Below are positions 17,625-28,267 of a stretch of 64,000 bases of DNA, in pieces. The notes under the pieces were generated by a model. The model made no database searches, had not been told where the DNA came from, and saw only the letters and a list, made by a program, of their open reading frames with translations. Made by a program: the position numbers and the translations under genes. Position 1 is the first letter of the stretch, and each line of letters opens with the position of its first letter. The DNA comes from Selenomonadaceae bacterium. GTDB lineage: Bacteria; Bacillota; Negativicutes; Selenomonadales; Selenomonadaceae. The stretch lies in assembly GCA_017484005.1 (NCBI GenBank), contig JAFUTY010000051.1, forward strand, positions 1-64,000, written 5' to 3'.

Positions 17625-18329
17625 ATGGATAAAATTGCATCGCTGAAAGATTTGGTCGAGGATTTAGGATTTGCGCAAGTCGATCACGCTCGAGAAATTC
17701 GCCAGGGATTTCCTGAAGTTGTATATTCCGCAGGCAAAACGAAGGAACAATTGCTCGCGATATTGAAATCTCTACACGCAAAATCGAATGGAAATTTGAT
17801 AGCATCTCGCGCATCGAAAGATCAGTTCGAATTCGTTTTGAAAGATCTTCCAGACGCAAAGTATTCCGAGGAAGCTCGAATGATCTATTTCGACAGAGAT
17901 CAAACCTGCGTGAGAGATCCGTCGCGAATGATATTGATAATGACAGCTGGCACGAGCGATATTCCAGTTGCGGAAGAGGCTCGACTCACTGCATATTTAT
18001 ACGGAAATCATGTCGAAAGCTGTTATGATTGCGGAGTTGCAGGAATTCATCGACTGCTTGGAAAATTGGATTTGATCGAACGAGCGAATGTTATCGTTGT
18101 CATTGCAGGAATGGAAGGAGCATTGGCGTCAGTCGTTGGAGGATTGACTGCCCGCCCAGTGATAGCAGTTCCAACGAGCATTGGATATGGCGCGTCGTTC
18201 AATGGAATCGCGGCTCTCTTATCGATGTTGAATTCATGTGCAGCAGGAGTTTCAGTTGTCAATATCGATAATGGATTTGGTGCTGGAGTTTTAGCGAGCA
18301 AAATCAATAAAACCAATTTAAAGGAGTGA
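17625..18329 (+). CDS. larB: nickel pincer cofactor biosynthesis protein LarB
   Basis: This 234-residue LarB has a PurE-like carboxylase domain in its C-terminal two thirds, with IMTAGTSDIPVAEEA, the YDCGVAG segment containing the catalytic Cys, and VVGGLTARPVIAVPTS. LarB carboxylates nicotinic acid adenine dinucleotide and hydrolyses its phosphoanhydride at the start of NPN (nickel pincer) cofactor synthesis. GGAGGG precedes ATG 17625, and larC follows 4 bases downstream. LarE and the client racemase LarA are not in the window. Confidence 0.93.
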   Translation: MDKIASLKDLVEDLGFAQVDHAREIRQGFPEVVYSAGKTKEQLLAILKSLHAKSNGNLIASRASKDQFEFVLKDLPDAKYSEEARMIYFDRDQTCVRDPSRMILIMTAGTSDIPVAEEARLTAYLYGNHVESCYDCGVAGIHRLLGKLDLIERANVIVVIAGMEGALASVVGGLTARPVIAVPTSIGYGASFNGIAALLSMLNSCAAGVSVVNIDNGFGAGVLASKINKTNLKE

Positions 18330-18333
18330 TTTG

Positions 18334-19526
18334 ATGAAAGCGATTTATCTCGATTGTTCATCTGGAATCAGCGGCAACATGATCCTCGGTGCGTTTTTGA
18401 ATTCTGGAGTCCCCGATAAATTTTTGCGTGATGAACTTGGAAAAATCGATTTGCCGGATCATTATGAAATCAAAATCGATTCGGTCAAAAAAAATGGAAT
18501 CGCGGCGACTTATCTCGATGTGAAAATCGAGCATCATCATGATCATGAACATCATCATCGCTCGATGAATGAGATTCAAAAAATGATCGAGTCGTCGAGT
18601 CTGAATGAAAATGTGAAATCGAAAAGTTTGGCGATATTCAAACGGCTTGCGGAAGTTGAAGGGAAAATCCATGCGATGCCAATGGAAGAAGTTTCATTTC
18701 ATGAAGTCGGCGCGATAGATTCAATCGTTGACATCGTTGGAACTGCAATTTGCCTCGATTATCTCGGAATCGAAAAAATTTTTGTATCGCGAATCCATGT
18801 CGGTTCAGGATTTGTGAATTGTGCGCATGGATTGATGATGATTCCAGCTCCCGCGACGGCTGAATTGCTCAAAGGATTTCCAACTTATCACGCGGATATC
18901 GAAAAGGAATTGGCAACTCCAACTGGTGCAGCAGTTATCGCGACGCTTGGAGAATATCGATCGAATCTGCCGGAGGATTTTGTCGCGGAAAAAATTTCAT
19001 ATGGCGCAGGAACTTGGGATCTTCCAATTCCAAACGTTTTGAGAATGTATCTTGGCGATTTTCATGGCACGGCAGATTTGAAACGAGTGATTCTCGAGGC
19101 GAACATCGATGACATGAATCCGCAAAATTATTCATACGTCACGGAAAAATTATTCGCCGCCGGTGCGCTCGATGTTTGGACGACGCCTATATTAATGAAG
19201 AAATCTCGTCCCGCGAACACATTGCACGTTTTGGTTGACGAATTGCATGAGGAGATTTGTGCTCAAGTCATATTCCAAGAGACAACGAGCATCGGAATTC
19301 GAGTCATGCCAGTTTTGCGGAGATATGAAGCGTCTCGACGAATTGCGAATGTTGAAACTCGATTTGGATCAGTTCGCTGCAAAATTTCCGCATATAAAGG
19401 ATCAATCGTCTCAATTTCCCCTGAATTCGATGATTGTCTAAAACTTGCTCGTGAAAATAATGTTCCTTTAAAAAATATTCAGCGCGAGGCACTTCGACGT
19501 CTCGAGTTGAAGTTAGGAGAATCGTG

Positions 19527-19527
<1 letters not shown>
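18334..19527 (+). CDS. larC: nickel insertion protein LarC
   Basis: This 397-residue LarC is encoded as one unbroken frame, unlike the Lactobacillus gene that needs a frameshift. The N-terminus DCSSGISGNMILGAF is characteristic. A histidine-rich loop at residues 67-75 (HHHDHEHHH) is the expected nickel-binding stretch. LarC inserts nickel into the sulfurised pyridinium ring in a CTP-dependent reaction. The start is ATG 18334 with AAGGAG upstream. Its stop overlaps the start of the aldo/keto reductase by one base. Confidence 0.94.
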
Positions 19528-20558
<1,031 letters not shown>

Positions 20559-20603
20559 TTCACAATTTATACTCGATCTCGAATTTGAGTATAAATTTTT
20601 CAA

Positions 20604-20632
20604 GACGGTCGAGAAATCGATCGTCCTTTTTT
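20604..20632 (+). terminator. intrinsic terminator after the aldo/keto reductase
   Basis: A 9-bp stem (20604-20612 with 20617-20625) with a GAAA loop is followed by CTTTTTT. Another 10-bp hairpin just upstream (20565-20574 with 20587-20596, then TTTTT) may be an additional terminator. Confidence 0.8.
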
Positions 20633-20639
20633 ATTCGGT

Positions 20640-20660
20640 CAAGCGTCACGCTTGTTTTTT
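20640..20660 (+). terminator. second small intrinsic terminator
   Basis: A 6-bp perfect stem (20640-20645 with 20649-20654) has a three-base loop and six T residues. It backs up the terminator at 20604. Confidence 0.6.
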
Positions 20661-20670
20661 GTTCGGAAAT

Positions 20671-20704
20671 AAAAAAAGAACCTCACAATTTCTCGTGAGG
20701 TTCT
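20671..20704 (-). terminator. intrinsic terminator of the type III R-M operon
   Basis: A 10-bp stem (20678-20687 with 20695-20704) is followed on the minus strand by seven or more T residues. Confidence 0.85.
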
Positions 20705-20708
20705 CAAA

Positions 20709-23699
20709 TTATTCCATTATCATTTTCAAGAGTTCGTGATAACTGCTCACAACGTCATAACGAATCGAATCGTTTGAAATCGATTTGAAATGCTCCCGTG
20801 CGCAATGAATCTTCGAATCTTCTATCAGCCGCAGCTGCACAGAATCCATTGAGCCCTTTGTTTCCGCGATGAAATAAATATTTTTGACGTCATCTTTTCG
20901 AAATACAATTGCCCAGTCTGGATTGTATTTACCGACTGGAGTTGGAACATAAAATCCACTCGGCAGTTTGACATAGATTATAACTTCGCGATCTGATTCA
21001 AGTTCCTCTGCAAATTTCTTCTCGATTGTTGAATCAAATACGAGATAATCATATAAATTTTTCTGAGTCAAAATTGCATTTCGATTCAGTATTCCATTGA
21101 GATTCGCGTCGATAAAAATTTTTGAATCATAAGTTTCATTCGTCACATGATATTTTATTTGTTCAATGACAATCTGAGCCTTTTGAGAATTGATCATTCT
21201 GCTCGCTTTCAAAATAAATTCTTCGGGATTTAATTTGAATCGCGCCAAAATTTTTTGATCGATCCCGCCGAGAATTTGAATGATCGTTTTGCGGCTCAAA
21301 TCAGTCATGCTCATCATTTTCCCAACAAGATCAGAGCGAGATTTTGATGCTGCTGTCATTATGTTTGAATGATCGCTCGATTCTTTTTCGAATGATTCGC
21401 CTGATTTCAATTCGTCTTTCGATCTGATTTTTTTGAGTTCACCTGTCTCAACGCTGAAAAAAATTTCCGTGACATGAAGATCGCGATTCAACAAATCGAT
21501 CGATCTTTTCACGAGTGATTCGGAATCGAAATTCACTTCATAGATCGTTTTCAAATTGATTTTATTCCAGAGTGATTGAAATTCTGGCTTTGCAAATCGA
21601 TCCGGTTCAAATTTTGCTGTAACATTTTGACTCCGCGAATTCTCGATTTCAAATTTCTGCGGCTGATAAATCATGTCGATCATTTCAACGATCGACTCTT
21701 TAAAATCTGAAACTTCGTCGATGAATTCAAGCGTTCCCGATTTTTTATCCTCAAAATATTTATCAGTCAAATTTCCATTGAGATCGAGATAATCGCGCTT
21801 GATCATTGAATAATCAATTTTTCGCGATAGATCCTCATCGATAACAGATCCATCCGGCAATTTTTTCCCTGTGAAGAAATTTTGATCGATTTGCCGCGGA
21901 CGATCAATCACTGCTTCCGCGATTTCAGTTTGAAGTTTTTGGGTGAATTCATCATAACCTTCCGATGCAATGATCGTCAGTTTGTTGATTTTATGAACTT
22001 CACCGCCGAGCAGATTTTCATCCATTCGCGCGCCGGTTTGATCAACACACAATCGAAGTCCACGACCAACTTCCTGACGCTTTCGAATATCACTATTGCT
22101 GTGTTTCAGCGTGCAAATCTGAAAAACATTCGGATTATCCCAGCCCTCGCGAAGTGCAGAATGTGAAAAAATGAATCTTACTGGCGATCGATTTGGATTT
22201 TGATCGAGCAGCAATTCTTTATTTTTCATGATCAGATCATACGCACTGACATCATCGGAAGTTTTTTCACCGCGATTCGAGATCTTTCCATTCGTAAATT
22301 TCCCTTTGCCATCGATTGAAAAATATCCCGCATGAGTTTTTTCCACTGGAATCGATTCGAGATATTTCAAATAATCCGGATTAAAAAGTTCAGGCTGGAT
22401 CTCTTTAACCGCTTGAGAATATTCTTCTTCGAACCAAATCGCAAAATTTCCATTCTGAGGATTTCCATGCGAATCGTAAATTCGATAATTTGCAACTTCA
22501 TCGATGAAAAACAGCGATAGAACTTTGATCCCTCGCGAGAAAAGCTGAGATTCACGTTTCAGATGTGCTTTGATTGTCTCGCGAATCTGAATTCGCCGCA
22601 ATTGATCTTCATCAACATTTCCAATCACATCGCCCGCAAAAATCTTGATTCCATTCAAAAATTCGATCGAATTGTCACGCCCATCGATGAATCTCACGAT
22701 AAAATTGTTCTGATATTCATCGAGCTCGCCGGAATTTTTATAAAGATCGAATCCCTCGCTGATAGTTTGAATCCTTTTTTGAATTCCATTTGAAGATTTA
22801 AAATCGAAATGAATCGTTGCAGTTGGTGCGCTCGACGATAAATTGATTCGCTCTAGATATACAAATCCTTCAGTCGCCATTGAACCGCTCGATTTGATTC
22901 CAACCACACAAATTTTTTTCACGAGATGTTTGTTGTATGCATCCATTGCATCGAGCCGATAAACCATGTTGAAAATTTCGCGATGTGTTGCGGAATATCG
23001 AAGTATCAGTATCGGATGAAAATCTCTCAAACCCTCGCGCGTCCTTCTTCCCTCGAGTGACTGCGGCTCATCGATTATCAAAATTGGATTTGTCTGTGCG
23101 ATTTTTTCAATCGGCTTCTCGCTTTGAAATTCATCCAATGCCATTCGAATTCGCCGAGCATCTTTGCCTGTCGAATTGAATGCCTGCGAATTGATTATCA
23201 TTGCACTGATTTCATGATCCGATACAAAGTTTTCAATCTCCTCGAGCCGAGTCGAGTTGTAGATGAAGAAATGAATTTTTGTTTCATATTCTTCAGCGAA
23301 ATGTTCCTCGGTGATTTGAAAAGTTTTGAAAACTCCTTCGCGAATTGCAACGCTCGGAACGATAATGATGAATTTTTTCCAGCCGTATTTCTGATTCAAT
23401 TCATGCATCGTTTTGATATATGTATAAGTTTTTCCGACGCCAGTTTCCATTTCGATTGTCAAATTGTAACTGCCATCGATCTTTTTCAATTCTTTCGACG
23501 GATCGATTTGATTTCGTCTCTGAACTCGATTCAAATTTTCGAGGATCATTTCATCGCTTAATTGAATCGGTGCATTTGCAGCGTATAAATTCGAAGTCCA
23601 TGTGAAATCGAGATTTGAGTTTGGCTGTCCATTGAAAACATCAATGACTGCTTTTGCCGCATCGATTTGAAACTGCTGATGTTTGAATTGTAATTTCAT
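20709..23699 (-). CDS. type III restriction enzyme, Res subunit
   Basis: This 996-residue helicase-nuclease has Walker A METGVGKT at 84-91, motif II DEPQ at 210-213, later superfamily-2 motifs including the SALREGWDNPNVF and QEVGRGLRL segments, and a C-terminal PD-(D/E)XK nuclease with PD at 927-928 and ETK at 946-948. With Mod it cuts DNA between two unmethylated, inversely oriented sites in an ATP-dependent way. It starts right behind the mod stop, so the two are cotranscribed. All key motifs are intact. Confidence 0.95.
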   Translation of the reverse strand: MKLQFKHQQFQIDAAKAVIDVFNGQPNSNLDFTWTSNLYAANAPIQLSDEMILENLNRVQRRNQIDPSKELKKIDGSYNLTIEMETGVGKTYTYIKTMHELNQKYGWKKFIIIVPSVAIREGVFKTFQITEEHFAEEYETKIHFFIYNSTRLEEIENFVSDHEISAMIINSQAFNSTGKDARRIRMALDEFQSEKPIEKIAQTNPILIIDEPQSLEGRRTREGLRDFHPILILRYSATHREIFNMVYRLDAMDAYNKHLVKKICVVGIKSSGSMATEGFVYLERINLSSSAPTATIHFDFKSSNGIQKRIQTISEGFDLYKNSGELDEYQNNFIVRFIDGRDNSIEFLNGIKIFAGDVIGNVDEDQLRRIQIRETIKAHLKRESQLFSRGIKVLSLFFIDEVANYRIYDSHGNPQNGNFAIWFEEEYSQAVKEIQPELFNPDYLKYLESIPVEKTHAGYFSIDGKGKFTNGKISNRGEKTSDDVSAYDLIMKNKELLLDQNPNRSPVRFIFSHSALREGWDNPNVFQICTLKHSNSDIRKRQEVGRGLRLCVDQTGARMDENLLGGEVHKINKLTIIASEGYDEFTQKLQTEIAEAVIDRPRQIDQNFFTGKKLPDGSVIDEDLSRKIDYSMIKRDYLDLNGNLTDKYFEDKKSGTLEFIDEVSDFKESIVEMIDMIYQPQKFEIENSRSQNVTAKFEPDRFAKPEFQSLWNKINLKTIYEVNFDSESLVKRSIDLLNRDLHVTEIFFSVETGELKKIRSKDELKSGESFEKESSDHSNIMTAASKSRSDLVGKMMSMTDLSRKTIIQILGGIDQKILARFKLNPEEFILKASRMINSQKAQIVIEQIKYHVTNETYDSKIFIDANLNGILNRNAILTQKNLYDYLVFDSTIEKKFAEELESDREVIIYVKLPSGFYVPTPVGKYNPDWAIVFRKDDVKNIYFIAETKGSMDSVQLRLIEDSKIHCAREHFKSISNDSIRYDVVSSYHELLKMIME

Positions 23700-23700
23700 C

Positions 23701-25530
23701 TCAAATCACCTTGAATCTTGTATTTGGCGAGTGGAGTTTAAAAATTTCTCGAGAATTGATCTTGTCTGAATCGCTCGAAAAACTTTCATCTCTAAACACA
23801 ACTCGATTTGGATTCTTCGACGCCATGAATTCAATGACACTCTTTGAAATATTTTTATCAAAACAGGCGATCAAATCTCCGGAATTGTAATTCAGAATCA
23901 TTGATCCCTCGAATTCTTCCAATTCCAATTTCAAATTCAATTCGATTCCCCAATCGATCAAACATTCGAATAACAAATCGAGAGGAGATCGATCCGATTT
24001 GATATTTTCAATCAGATCAAATAATTTCTCGCGAGTCAATTCTTCCGGTGAAATTGATACATCGCGAAAATTTGTAGAATCCAATTTTAGAACTCGAAAT
24101 CCTCTATCGATGTTTTGAAAATTAGATCCAGCACGTCTGATTCTTTCTTTACCGATCTCACAGATATTTTTGAATCCAGATTTAAACGCCTCGGAATTTT
24201 TTGGACAGATTTCCGGCAATTGAACCATGATAAACTTTCTCGATCCATGATCTTCAGAATTGAGCTGCATGACTGCATGAGCTGTTGTTGCTGATCCACT
24301 GAAAAAATCTAAAACGATCTCTCCATCTTTCAAATCTGCAAGTCGAATCAATTCCATAATCAGATTTTTATTTTTTGGATTGTCGAAAGGCAATTTGATT
24401 TCCTTTGCAATTTGAGAAACTTCTAGATCCATCCAATTACTCGTTCGAAGAATAGTGCTCGCCGGCGGCATCCAATGTTGAACTCCTCCATTTTTTCCAA
24501 CGCTATTTTCGATTCGACGAATAAAATCTTTGATTCCTGTTTTCTGATAATATTCTTCCAATGACATCTGATCAGAAAATTTTTCGAGATAGATTCGATA
24601 ATTTTCAATCGCAATTTCCGCTTTCTCTTTCGAATTTCTCCACTGTCCCGATGCTGGAGTAAATCCCAAGAGTTCATAACGCATTGTCGGGCGATCTGCA
24701 TTACTCCAAAAAGCATCCCAATGTCCTTTTTCTGGAATGACAGATTTTTCTGCGCGAATTGCTTTCATGAGAAATGAATTGCTTCTTGCATAAATCAAAA
24801 TATATTCGAATCCAACATTCAAAGTTGACAATCCATTATCGGCGAATTGAGCATTCAAACTTTTTACTCTGCGTCGAGTGATTATTGTATTTCTGAAATT
24901 TGATTCTCCAAAAACTTCATCACAAATCTTTTTCAAATTCGACTGCTCATTATCATCAATCGAGATAAATATGACACCATCATCACTCAACAAATTCCGC
25001 GCGAGCAATAATCGAGAATAGATCATTGAACACCAATCAGAGTGAAATCGAGGATTGGAATCTGAATTCTCAACAAACTTTCGATTCCCATTTTCATCGA
25101 ACAGATCAATCGCCTCTGCATACTCCTCCGAATCCATTTCAAATCGATCTTTGTAAATAAAATCGTGCCCAGTATTATATGGAGGATCGATGTAGATCAA
25201 TTTGATCTTCTTGAAGTAACTCTGCTGAAGAAGTTTCAAAACATCGAGATTATCTCCCTCGATATAAAGATTCTCTGTTGAATTAAAATCGAGACTCGAA
25301 TCGAAATCTGGACGCAAAGTTTTATTGATCTTTCGATAAGCATCGATTCGCGCTGAACTTTTTCCAACCCAGTCAAATCGATAAGCCTCTGGATCATCAG
25401 AAATTTCATCACCGAGAATCTGTCTCAAAACATCAAAATCGATCGAATGTTTGAGATTTCCATTATGATCTCTTGATTCAATCATACATTCGGGAAAAGT
25501 TTTCATGATCAGTTCAATTTTTGAATCCAT
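23701..25530 (-). CDS. type III DNA-methyltransferase, Mod subunit
   Basis: This 609-residue N6-adenine methyltransferase of the beta type has the catalytic motif IV DPPYNTG at 115-121 before the SAM-binding motif I FFSGSATTAHA at about 409-419. The target-recognition domain lies between, about residues 220-390. Mod modifies one strand of an asymmetric site and is needed for Res activity. GGAGG precedes ATG 25530. I see no homopolymer or tandem repeat in the gene, so unlike many phasevarion mod genes it does not look phase-variable. Recognition site unknown. Confidence 0.95.
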   Translation of the reverse strand: MDSKIELIMKTFPECMIESRDHNGNLKHSIDFDVLRQILGDEISDDPEAYRFDWVGKSSARIDAYRKINKTLRPDFDSSLDFNSTENLYIEGDNLDVLKLLQQSYFKKIKLIYIDPPYNTGHDFIYKDRFEMDSEEYAEAIDLFDENGNRKFVENSDSNPRFHSDWCSMIYSRLLLARNLLSDDGVIFISIDDNEQSNLKKICDEVFGESNFRNTIITRRRVKSLNAQFADNGLSTLNVGFEYILIYARSNSFLMKAIRAEKSVIPEKGHWDAFWSNADRPTMRYELLGFTPASGQWRNSKEKAEIAIENYRIYLEKFSDQMSLEEYYQKTGIKDFIRRIENSVGKNGGVQHWMPPASTILRTSNWMDLEVSQIAKEIKLPFDNPKNKNLIMELIRLADLKDGEIVLDFFSGSATTAHAVMQLNSEDHGSRKFIMVQLPEICPKNSEAFKSGFKNICEIGKERIRRAGSNFQNIDRGFRVLKLDSTNFRDVSISPEELTREKLFDLIENIKSDRSPLDLLFECLIDWGIELNLKLELEEFEGSMILNYNSGDLIACFDKNISKSVIEFMASKNPNRVVFRDESFSSDSDKINSREIFKLHSPNTRFKVI

Positions 25531-25590
25531 GTAAGAACCTCCAAAGATTTTTTCAAATTATATCAACGTGGAAAAATTTTTGCTTGAAAA

Positions 25591-25619
25591 TTGACTTCTA
25601 TCACTTCAATCGATATAAT
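25591..25619 (+). promoter_or_regulatory. strong sigma-A-type promoter of rpmF
   Basis: TTGACT (25591-25596), a 17-base spacer and a perfect TATAAT (25614-25619) lie 33 bases before the rpmF start. Confidence 0.85.
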
Positions 25620-25652
25620 CTCCCGCGATTCCTATGAAAGTGAGGATTGAAA

Positions 25653-25829
25653 ATGGCTGTACCAAAAAAGCACATGCCCAAATCATCGACGCGCAAACGT
25701 CGTTCGACTTGGAAACTTGACGCACCGAATTACATCGAGTGCCCGCATTGTCACGAGCCAAAGCTTCCCCATCATGTCTGCCCTGAGTGTGGATATTACA
25801 AGGGACGCCAGGTTATCGAGACTGAATGA
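25653..25829 (+). CDS. rpmF: 50S ribosomal protein L32
   Basis: This 58-residue L32 has the typical basic N-terminus MAVPKKHMPKSSTRKRR and a zinc ribbon with CPHC and CPEC pairs. It is a structural protein of the large ribosomal subunit. The start is ATG 25653 with TGAGGA upstream, since homologues begin MAVPK. The usual upstream yceD neighbour is absent: the divergent type III R-M operon stands there instead. A strong promoter precedes it and a terminator follows. Confidence 0.96.
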   Translation: MAVPKKHMPKSSTRKRRSTWKLDAPNYIECPHCHEPKLPHHVCPECGYYKGRQVIETE

Positions 25830-25839
25830 TTTCAAAAAG

Positions 25840-25870
25840 AAGGCGAGGATTGATTTCCTTGCCTTTTTTT
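25840..25870 (+). terminator. intrinsic terminator after rpmF
   Basis: A 10-bp stem with one G-T pair (25840-25849 with 25856-25865) is followed by seven T residues. Some read-through could feed the folate genes, which start only 20 bases later. Confidence 0.8.
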
Positions 25871-25889
25871 CGTTGAGAGGAGGATTCGA

Positions 25890-26207
25890 ATGGAAAAATA
25901 TGAAGTCGCAATCAGTTATAAAGACGATCTCGGCGTGATTGTTTACGATCCAGAAAAAAAATCTGCGGAGATCGAGCTTGCAAACGATGAAGGCAAATCG
26001 CTCGTCACAGATTTTTTGAATCAGACGCATGAAATTCAAATCCCGCATCAAACTTTGATGGATTTCACCGATGAAAAAATCGAGCCGCTCGCAAGTGTCG
26101 AGAATCTGCAGCTGACATTGACTCGACTTTGGGAGGCGACTGGAGTTCATGTCGATTGGTCGCGTCCAGTCGATTATGTGCGTGAACATCCGAGATATAC
26201 AGAATGA
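25890..26207 (+). CDS. conserved protein of unknown function, first gene of the folate operon
   Basis: This 105-residue acidic soluble protein begins MEKYEVAISYKDDLGVIVYD and has no membrane segment or known catalytic motif. It ends with a Trp/Pro-rich segment (HVDWSRPVDYVREHP). GAGAGGAGG precedes the ATG, and the stop overlaps the folP start by four bases, so the two are translationally coupled. I do not recognise the family. Position suggests a role connected with folate or translation, but nothing in the sequence shows it. Confidence 0.7.
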   Translation: MEKYEVAISYKDDLGVIVYDPEKKSAEIELANDEGKSLVTDFLNQTHEIQIPHQTLMDFTDEKIEPLASVENLQLTLTRLWEATGVHVDWSRPVDYVREHPRYTE

Positions 26208-26935
26208 AAACTCAAATCGTCGGCATTCTGAATCTCTCTCGCGATTCATTTTCCGGAGATTTTGTCGAAGATTCGAAATCCAAATTGCTCGAATTGATTC
26301 GCGACGGCGCAGATATCATTGACATCGGTGCGCAATCAACTCGACCGAATTACAAAGAAATTTCGATTCAAGAAGAAATCGATCGTCTCAAAATTCTCCC
26401 GGAGTTGATAAAAATCTCGAGCGTTCCAATTTCAATTGATACTTATCGATCGGAAGTCGCTGAATTTGCTTTTAAATCCGGTGCGAAAATTCTCAACGAT
26501 ATTCGAGGACTTCGCGATTCAAAAATGATCGATACCGCCAAAAAATTCGATCGAGTTATTGCGATGCATGATGGATCTCTTTCGACGATGAAAGATCGAT
26601 TCCGATCAATTCTCAATTCTGGAGTCGATCGATCGAAAATCATTCTCGATCCTGGAATTGGATTTGGAAAATCAGCAGAAGAGGATTTACAAACGATCGC
26701 GAATCTCGATGAATTGCGGACGATTGATGATGAAAAAATTCCAATGTTATTAGCTTGCAGTCGAAAATCTTTCATTGGAAAAACTTTAGGATTGGATGTG
26801 GCGAATCGAGTCGAGGCGACTGGAGCAGCTTGTGTCATTGCGATTTGCTCGGGAGTCGAATTTTTGAGAGTTCATGACGTTCAAGCGATTTCTCGAATGG
26901 CTAAAATGACTGACGCGATTCTCAATTCGAGGTGA
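26204..26935 (+). CDS. folP: dihydropteroate synthase
   Basis: This 243-residue DHPS joins p-aminobenzoate to hydroxymethyl-dihydropterin pyrophosphate. The N-terminal motif GILNLSRDSFSGD at 7-19 corresponds to the canonical GIxNxTPDSFSDG with Arg replacing Pro. DIGAQSTRP at 40-48 and ILDPGIGFGK match the family. It is somewhat short but contains the full TIM barrel. The start overlaps the preceding stop by four bases. Sulfonamide-binding loops are present. Confidence 0.93.
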   Translation: MKTQIVGILNLSRDSFSGDFVEDSKSKLLELIRDGADIIDIGAQSTRPNYKEISIQEEIDRLKILPELIKISSVPISIDTYRSEVAEFAFKSGAKILNDIRGLRDSKMIDTAKKFDRVIAMHDGSLSTMKDRFRSILNSGVDRSKIILDPGIGFGKSAEEDLQTIANLDELRTIDDEKIPMLLACSRKSFIGKTLGLDVANRVEATGAACVIAICSGVEFLRVHDVQAISRMAKMTDAILNSR

Positions 26936-26950
26936 ATTCGAGGTGATTTC

Positions 26951-27307
26951 ATGGATAAAATCGTTTTGATTGGACTGGAATTTTTTGGAAGGCATGGATG
27001 CAGTCGCGAAGAACAATCGCTCGGTCAAAAATTTCTGATCGATTTGGAATTGACGCTCGATCTTTCGAATCTTCACGATGAAATTTCCGAGACGGTTGAT
27101 TATGTTGAAGTCGCGAATCTCACCAAAAAAATCGTTGAGAATCAGCCGCGCAAATTGATCGAGACAGTTGCAATTGAAATCGCTGAAAAAATCCTCGAGC
27201 AGTTTTCAAAAATTGAATCGGTGCGAGTGATTCTTCATAAACCACATTCGCCAATCGAATTTTCGTTGAAAGATGTTGCCGTTGAGATTTTTCGGGGGCA
27301 TCAATGA
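26951..27307 (+). CDS. folB: dihydroneopterin aldolase
   Basis: This 118-residue FolB cleaves dihydroneopterin to hydroxymethyl-dihydropterin and glycolaldehyde. It shows the family start (DKIVLIGLEFFGRHGCSREEQ), the DYVEVANL segment, and the catalytic Lys region in VILHKPHSPI. The octameric tunnelling fold is assumed from the family. GAGGTGATTTC precedes the ATG and the stop overlaps the next start by four bases. Confidence 0.93.
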   Translation: MDKIVLIGLEFFGRHGCSREEQSLGQKFLIDLELTLDLSNLHDEISETVDYVEVANLTKKIVENQPRKLIETVAIEIAEKILEQFSKIESVRVILHKPHSPIEFSLKDVAVEIFRGHQ

Positions 27308-28203
27308 AAAATGTATATTTGAGTCTCGGTGCGAATCTCGGCGATCGATTCAAAAATATTTGGCGGGCGATCGAGAAAATTCGCGAGCATGAAAAAATCA
27401 AATTGATTCGACTGTCTTCGATGTATGAAACTGAGCCATGGGGAGTTGACAATCAGCCAAAATTTATCAACGCGGCAGCATGGATTCAGACGGATCTCGA
27501 GCCGATTGAACTACTCGATTCGACGCAAAAAATCGAGCGAGAGTTTGGATTTCACGAGCATAATCAAGCTCGAATGATCGATATCGATATTTTGGAATTC
27601 GAAGAAGTCAAAATCGAATCAGATCGACTGACACTCCCGCATCGATTCATGAATCAGCGTCGATTTGTCCTCGAGCCGCTCATTGAAATTTGTCCATCGA
27701 AAAAATTTCTCCTCGAAAATTGTTCAGATTCTCTCGAAGTCAAAAAAATTCCATCGATCGAATTCGTATTGATCGCGTGTGTCGATCAAAATTGGGGAAT
27801 TGGTTTTGAAAATGATCTGCTGTTTCGAATTCCGAGGGATCTTCATCGATTTCGCGAAATGACGATCGATCAAAATGTGATTATGGGGCGGAAGACTTTT
27901 GAATCGATTGGAAAATTTTTGCCGGATCGAAATAATTTTGTATTGTCGCGATCTGGATTGAAAGTTGAAGATCTATTTGAAAAGCTGGATCGATCGAAGA
28001 AAAGTTTTGTGATTGGAGGATCTGAAATATTTTGGGAATTTCTTCCAATAACATCGTGCGCGGAAATTACATTTGTTCATGAAACTCGAATCGCCGATAA
28101 ATTTTTGGAAAATCTATTTGATCGTGAGGATTTCAAATTGATCTCCCGCGAAAAATTCCATGATGATTTTGATTTTGAATTTCTAACTTTTATACACAAA
28201 TAA
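27304..28203 (+). CDS. bifunctional HPPK / dihydrofolate reductase fusion
   Basis: This 299-residue protein joins two folate enzymes in one frame. Residues 1 to about 150 are HPPK (FolK) with SLGANLGDR at the N-terminus, YETEPWG at 41-47 and the Mg-binding DID at 93-95. Residues about 153-299 are DHFR (FolA) with ACVDQNWGIG at 158-167, the catalytic acid D179 in RDLHRF, MGRKTF at 194-199 and VIGG at 236-239. HPPK pyrophosphorylates hydroxymethyl-dihydropterin for FolP, and DHFR makes tetrahydrofolate. The fusion is not one of the well-known folate fusions. All key residues look intact. Confidence 0.9.
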   Translation: MKNVYLSLGANLGDRFKNIWRAIEKIREHEKIKLIRLSSMYETEPWGVDNQPKFINAAAWIQTDLEPIELLDSTQKIEREFGFHEHNQARMIDIDILEFEEVKIESDRLTLPHRFMNQRRFVLEPLIEICPSKKFLLENCSDSLEVKKIPSIEFVLIACVDQNWGIGFENDLLFRIPRDLHRFREMTIDQNVIMGRKTFESIGKFLPDRNNFVLSRSGLKVEDLFEKLDRSKKSFVIGGSEIFWEFLPITSCAEITFVHETRIADKFLENLFDREDFKLISREKFHDDFDFEFLTFIHK

Positions 28204-28206
28204 AAA

Positions 28207-28251
28207 AGATCCCCGACAGATCAATTCAGATCTATCGGGGATCTCTTTTTT
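28207..28251 (+). terminator. bidirectional intrinsic terminator between the folate operon and rpsO
   Basis: A 16-bp stem with one G-T pair (28207-28222 with 28229-28244) has A residues before it and seven T residues after it. The core CCCCGACAGATC recurs in other terminators here. Confidence 0.9.
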
Positions 28252-28267
28252 TGTTCGGAAATTTAAA

